Assembly: GCA_964634755.1 (NCBI GenBank)
Contig: CAZWJH010000100.1
Span: 1-8,123, forward strand
Direction: 5' to 3'
DNA: 8,123 nucleotides
Source of the DNA: JALXDT01 sp964634755
GTDB taxonomy: Bacteria; Acidobacteriota; Aminicenantia; JAMOAD01
Position numbers and translations under genes: made by a program
Shown here: positions 4,934-8,123 of the stretch, piece by piece
Numbering within the stretch: the first letter of the stretch is position 1
Layout: the number at the start of each line of letters is the position of its first letter
Notes under the pieces: model-generated
Told to the model about the DNA's origin: nothing
What the model saw: the letters and a program-made list of their open reading frames with translations, nothing else
Database searches by the model: none

Positions 4934-6730
4934 TCAGGCGTTTCCTCTTATCTCATCCCAGATTTCCTTTATCGTATGTTTTATCTCTCTCTTTCTGTTT
5001 TTATAATGAGTGTGTAATAATTTATGAGACTTTTCAGAAAGAGGTTTTCCGAGAAATTTTTCATAAAGTTTTTTAATCAACGGATTATTGTGTGATTGTC
5101 TTATTTCTTTCTCTTTGTCTATCTTATAGATTGCTTTTTTTCTTGCTTCGAGTATCTCCTTGTAATTCTTTTTATGCCTCGGTTGTCCTCCTCCTCCGAG
5201 ACAACCTCCCGGACATGCCATAACTTCTATAAAATGATAGGAGGCTTCTCCGTTCTTTATTTTTTCAATTATTTCTTTTGCCGCCTTCAGCCCATTAGCG
5301 ACGGCTATTTTAATCTTGCCAAAGTCTCCTAATGATATTTCAGCTTCTTTGATACTCTTAAAACCTCTTACGGGTTTGAAATCAATATCTTTAAGTTCCT
5401 TACCTTTCACAAGAAAGTGAACTGTTCTTACGGCGGCCTCCATAACACCTCCGGTTGCCCCGAAAATTTCCGCTGCTCCGCTATACATCCCCATCCAGGG
5501 ATTATCAAATTGTCCCTTTTCCAATTTGTTTAGTTCGATTCCTTCTCTTTTAAGAAGATGGGCAAACTCCCGTGTTGTTAAAACAACATCAACATCATAG
5601 GAACCATCATTGTAAAATTCATCTCTTTTTGCCTCTTCTTTTTTTGCTGTACACGGCATAATTGAGATTACTCTCATCTTTTCTTTCGGGATTTTCATCA
5701 TTTCTGAAAGATAGTTTTTTGCAATTGCTCCGAAGCATTGTTGCGGAGATTTTACACTTGAAATATTTTCTATGAATTCCGGATAGTATTTTTCAACATA
5801 ATTTATCCAACCGGGTGAACATGATGTCATAAGAGGAAGTTTTTTGCCTTTTTTCAATCTTTCCAGAAATTCCGACCCCTCTTCCATAATTACCAAGTCA
5901 GCGGCAAAATTTGTATCAAGAACAATATCAGCTCCCAGTTTTTTTAAAGCTGTTATTATCTCTCCTTCAACATTCGTTCCCGGCTCCATCCCGAACTCTT
6001 CCCCGAGAGCAACTCTAACCGCAGGAGCAAACTGGAAAACAGTTATGATATCCTTATCGTAAAGATAATCTATAACTTCCTCCGTGTCATCTCTTTCAGC
6101 TATTGCGCCAACAGGGCAAACCAGTGTGCACTGCCCGCAGCTTACGCAATCCGAATTTTTTAAATCAAGACTGTCCCTTACGGAAACTTCGGACTCAAGT
6201 CCTGTTCCTGAGAATACCAACACATCCGTTCCCTGTACCTCTCGACATACTGTAATGCACCTGTTACATCTTATACATTTACTCATGTCTCTTACTATAG
6301 AAAAAGCCGAATTATCCTTTGTTCTTCTCTGATAAAATTCAGGATATGTGTATCTTTTGTTTTTTAGCCCTACAAATTGAGCTATATCCTGAAGTTCACA
6401 ATCTCCGTGTCTGACACAGGTTGCACAATCTTCATCATGATCGGCAAGTATTAATTCCACTTGAAGCCTTTGATGTTCCCTTACCTTTTTTGTTCTCGTG
6501 AAAACTTCCATACCCTCTTCCATAGGGGTATTACAAGATGTAACAAGGTAGCTCTTATCATCATCTTTCATTTTTATTTCAACAAGACAGACCCTGCATG
6601 TTCCCGGGGCATGGTTGATTTCTCCCAATTCACAAAGAGTGGGAATAAAAAAACCATTCCTTCTCGCTACTTCGAGAATTGTTTCTCCTTTTTCAAATTC
6701 AACAGGTTTATTGTTAATATATCCTTTCAT
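4934..6730 (-). CDS. hydA: [FeFe] hydrogenase, HndD/HydA type, catalytic subunit
   Basis: This 598-residue protein reversibly reduces protons to H2 in the cytoplasm. In order it has a [2Fe-2S] domain (C33, C45, C48, C66), a His-Cys3 [4Fe-4S] site (H98, C102, C105, C111), two [4Fe-4S] clusters (C152, C155, C158, C162 and C195, C198, C201, C205), then the H-cluster domain and a C-terminal small-subunit-like domain (GKPLSEKSHKLLHTHY, 561-576). H-cluster loops are TSCSPGW (302-308), MPCTAKKEE (358-366) and EVMACPGGCLGGGGQP (502-517). The proton-path residues of the Clostridium enzyme appear kept: E284, E287, R291, C304 and S324. Position 305 is Ser where most characterised enzymes have the cluster-binding Cys, and position 332 is an extra Cys. 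The start is ATG 6730-6728, placed six bases after AAGGAGGT. A longer frame to 6787 would add 19 residues, overlap the previous gene and lack family similarity. About 18 residues extend past the usual C-terminus. Confidence 0.93.
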   Translation of the reverse strand: MKGYINNKPVEFEKGETILEVARRNGFFIPTLCELGEINHAPGTCRVCLVEIKMKDDDKSYLVTSCNTPMEEGMEVFTRTKKVREHQRLQVELILADHDEDCATCVRHGDCELQDIAQFVGLKNKRYTYPEFYQRRTKDNSAFSIVRDMSKCIRCNRCITVCREVQGTDVLVFSGTGLESEVSVRDSLDLKNSDCVSCGQCTLVCPVGAIAERDDTEEVIDYLYDKDIITVFQFAPAVRVALGEEFGMEPGTNVEGEIITALKKLGADIVLDTNFAADLVIMEEGSEFLERLKKGKKLPLMTSCSPGWINYVEKYYPEFIENISSVKSPQQCFGAIAKNYLSEMMKIPKEKMRVISIMPCTAKKEEAKRDEFYNDGSYDVDVVLTTREFAHLLKREGIELNKLEKGQFDNPWMGMYSGAAEIFGATGGVMEAAVRTVHFLVKGKELKDIDFKPVRGFKSIKEAEISLGDFGKIKIAVANGLKAAKEIIEKIKNGEASYHFIEVMACPGGCLGGGGQPRHKKNYKEILEARKKAIYKIDKEKEIRQSHNNPLIKKLYEKFLGKPLSEKSHKLLHTHYKNRKREIKHTIKEIWDEIRGNA

Positions 6731-6735
6731 TTTAT

Positions 6736-6743
6736 ACCTCCTT
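6736..6743 (-). promoter_or_regulatory. Shine-Dalgarno that sets the hydA start
   Basis: The minus strand reads AAGGAGGT overlapping the TAA stop of the upstream flavoprotein gene, with a six-base spacer to the ATG at 6730-6728. The resulting N-terminus (MKGYINNKPVEF) is where the [2Fe-2S] ferredoxin fold begins. This favours the 598-residue form over the longer open frame and implies coupled translation of the two genes. Confidence 0.85.
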
Positions 6744-8123
6744 AATGTTCTGTTACTACTGAATAAATCCTGTAGCATCTCATACATCTTTCAGCTTCTC
6801 TGTAAGCTTCTTCCACGGAGATGGGCTTTTCCACTTCTTCGAAAAGTTTTTTTCTTATTTCAGGATCAAGTTCTCTTATTTTCACTCTGTATTGGTTTTT
6901 TAAAGGAAGTTTTACATCATCAGTGGAAATTTTTCTTATGTGGGATAATAATTCACTCATCCTGTTTTCTTTTTTGAATTTAACTCTTCCGTAAGTAAGA
7001 TAATCATCTATCGAATTAGCAGCTTTTTCTCCCTGGGCCATTGCTTCTATTAAAGTTGCGGGTCCTGTCACGCAATCTCCTCCGGCAAAAACTCCTCTTC
7101 TTTTTGTCATAAGATTTTTATCCACCTCAATATTTCCCCATTTGTTTAATGTAATACCATCATTCTCGGATAAGAAAGAGGTATCAACTGTTTGCCCTAT
7201 TGCCACAACTATAAAATCTGCATCTATTGTGTATTTTGAGCCTTCTATCGGGGTTACTCTTCTCCTTCTCGTCTCATCTGGCTCCTCCAATTTCATTCTT
7301 ATCAATTCTATCCCTTTGACTTTTCCGTTTTCAGTTATTATTTTTGTCGGCTGACTAAGAAAATTAAAAATGACTCCCTCTTTTTCAGCAGCTTCAACCT
7401 CTTCTTTATCCGCTGGCATCTCATTTTTTGACCTTCTGTAAACAAGATGAACCTCCTCGACACCCATTCGTAAGGCTGATCTAACGCAATCCATTGCGAC
7501 ATTACCTCCTCCTACAACGACCATCTTTTTTCCCAGATTCATCTCAAGTCCCATGTTTATGTAATAATGATTAATAAAGAGTAAGAACCTGACACCAGTT
7601 ATGTAACCTGAGAGGGATCTGTCTTCACCTGGTATATTCATCATCTTTCCTTTGTGAAGACCGAGCCCGAGAAAAACAGCTTTATATCCTTTTTTAAATA
7701 GGTCATCAAGTGTAAAATCCACTCCCATCCTTTTGTTATAATGGATTTTCCCACCAAGTTTTTCAATAATGCTTATCTCTTTTTTTAAAATCTCATCTTT
7801 TGGTAATCTGTAATTCGGAATTCCTACTGCAGCCATACCTCCTGCTTCTGTCATTGCTTCAAAAATATCCACAGGATAGCCTCTTAGTAATAAATGGTAT
7901 GCAGCGGAGATACCTGCTGGCCCCGCACCGATTACAGCCACTTTTAGCTCCGGATCCTTCTTTTTGGGAATCAAATCTTCCGAAAACCAATTGTCAGTAA
8001 CATACTTTTCTCTATCTGCCACAAACCTTTTCAAAACCTTTATTCCGACGGCTTCATCTACCATAGTTCTTCTGCATGCTGCCTCACAAAATCTCACGCA
8101 AACTCTACCGCAAGTTGCTGCCA
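6742..8123 (-). CDS. GltD/NfnB-like NAD(P)H-linked iron-sulfur flavoprotein (5' end outside the window)
   Basis: The frame is open to the right edge, so the 459 visible residues lack the N-terminus. They begin with CGRVCVRFCEAACRR (visible C4, C8, C12, C16), a GltD-type [4Fe-4S] site. An apparent GTG start at 8097 would cut through this motif, so it is not the real start. Then come the FAD motif VIGAGPAGISAA (about 63-74), the conserved GGMAAVGIPNYRLP, the NAD(P)H motif VVGGGNVAMDC (about 202-212), YRRSKNEMPA (about 228-237), and the C-terminal FAD segment GVFAGGDCVTGPATLIEA (about 343-360). A late CMRC pair follows. Relatives are the small subunit of glutamate synthase and NfnB. No glutamate synthase large subunit follows; a hydrogenase does, so it probably links NAD(P)H to hydrogen turnover. 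The hidden part could be a short N-terminus or a fused NuoF-like domain. The paired arginines of YRRS are suggestive of NADP(H). Confidence 0.88.
   Translation of the reverse strand, partial: AATCGRVCVRFCEAACRRTMVDEAVGIKVLKRFVADREKYVTDNWFSEDLIPKKKDPELKVAVIGAGPAGISAAYHLLLRGYPVDIFEAMTEAGGMAAVGIPNYRLPKDEILKKEISIIEKLGGKIHYNKRMGVDFTLDDLFKKGYKAVFLGLGLHKGKMMNIPGEDRSLSGYITGVRFLLFINHYYINMGLEMNLGKKMVVVGGGNVAMDCVRSALRMGVEEVHLVYRRSKNEMPADKEEVEAAEKEGVIFNFLSQPTKIITENGKVKGIELIRMKLEEPDETRRRRVTPIEGSKYTIDADFIVVAIGQTVDTSFLSENDGITLNKWGNIEVDKNLMTKRRGVFAGGDCVTGPATLIEAMAQGEKAANSIDDYLTYGRVKFKKENRMSELLSHIRKISTDDVKLPLKNQYRVKIRELDPEIRKKLFEEVEKPISVEEAYREAERCMRCYRIYSVVTEH

Noticed and set aside
6731..6787. A 19-residue N-terminal extension of the hydrogenase
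   Set aside because: The extension overlaps the end of the upstream flavoprotein gene, has no ribosome binding site of its own, and precedes the natural start of the [2Fe-2S] domain, which has an AAGGAGGT in the right place.
8095..8097. GTG as the start codon of the GltD-like gene
   Set aside because: Sequence upstream in the same frame encodes the first half of the CGRVC...CEAAC cluster motif, so the gene begins outside the window.
6742..8123. Calling the flavoprotein a true glutamate synthase small subunit
   Set aside because: The fold matches GltD, but no large subunit gene is adjacent and the directly coupled partner is a hydrogenase, so a role in hydrogen metabolism is more likely.

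Overview
The window is AT-rich bacterial DNA from an anaerobe, probably a fermenting one. It carries two ferredoxin-linked redox gene sets, both on the minus strand. Between them lies one plus-strand gene for a probable lipoprotein. Consensus-like sigma-70 promoter elements and strong AGGAGG ribosome binding sites argue for a bacterium rather than an archaeon. The signal-peptide and lipoprotein-like genes suggest, but do not prove, a cell with an outer membrane. I cannot place the organism in a phylum from this sequence alone.

Right part (about 4934-8123, minus strand). The 5'-truncated gene at the right edge encodes a GltD/NfnB-like iron-sulfur flavoprotein that should exchange electrons with NAD(P)H. 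It is followed after 11 bases by a complete HndD/HydA-type [FeFe] hydrogenase, with an N-terminal [2Fe-2S] domain, a His-Cys3 cluster, two [4Fe-4S] clusters and the H-cluster domain. Together they look like an NAD(P)H- and/or ferredoxin-linked hydrogenase. The hydrogenase has TSCSPGW in place of the textbook TSCCPGW at the first H-cluster loop.

Middle (3778-4933). A plus-strand gene with a TTG start encodes a 317-residue exported protein, probably a lipoprotein, of unknown function. It converges on the hydrogenase gene and diverges from the korD operon. The 136-base divergent intergenic region holds a near-perfect minus-strand promoter (TTGACT, 17 bases, TATAAT) and a plus-strand TATAAT.

Left-centre (234-3777, minus strand). 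This is a tight five-gene operon: a 2x[4Fe-4S] ferredoxin (korD), the alpha, beta and gamma subunits of a 2-oxoacid:ferredoxin oxidoreductase (korA, korB, korC), and a Thi4-family thiazole synthase. The first four genes overlap or couple by 4-8 bases. The oxidoreductase needs thiamine diphosphate and the last gene makes its thiazole half, so the operon appears to combine an enzyme with the supply of its cofactor. Reduced ferredoxin from this enzyme could feed the hydrogenase.

Left edge (1-233). The beginning of another minus-strand gene encodes a protein with a signal peptide. It runs off the window. A possible extended -10 promoter sits so close to its ATG that the transcript could be leaderless.

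I see no RNA genes, CRISPR arrays, insertion sequences or convincing intrinsic terminators. No stretch of more than 300 bases lacks a gene.
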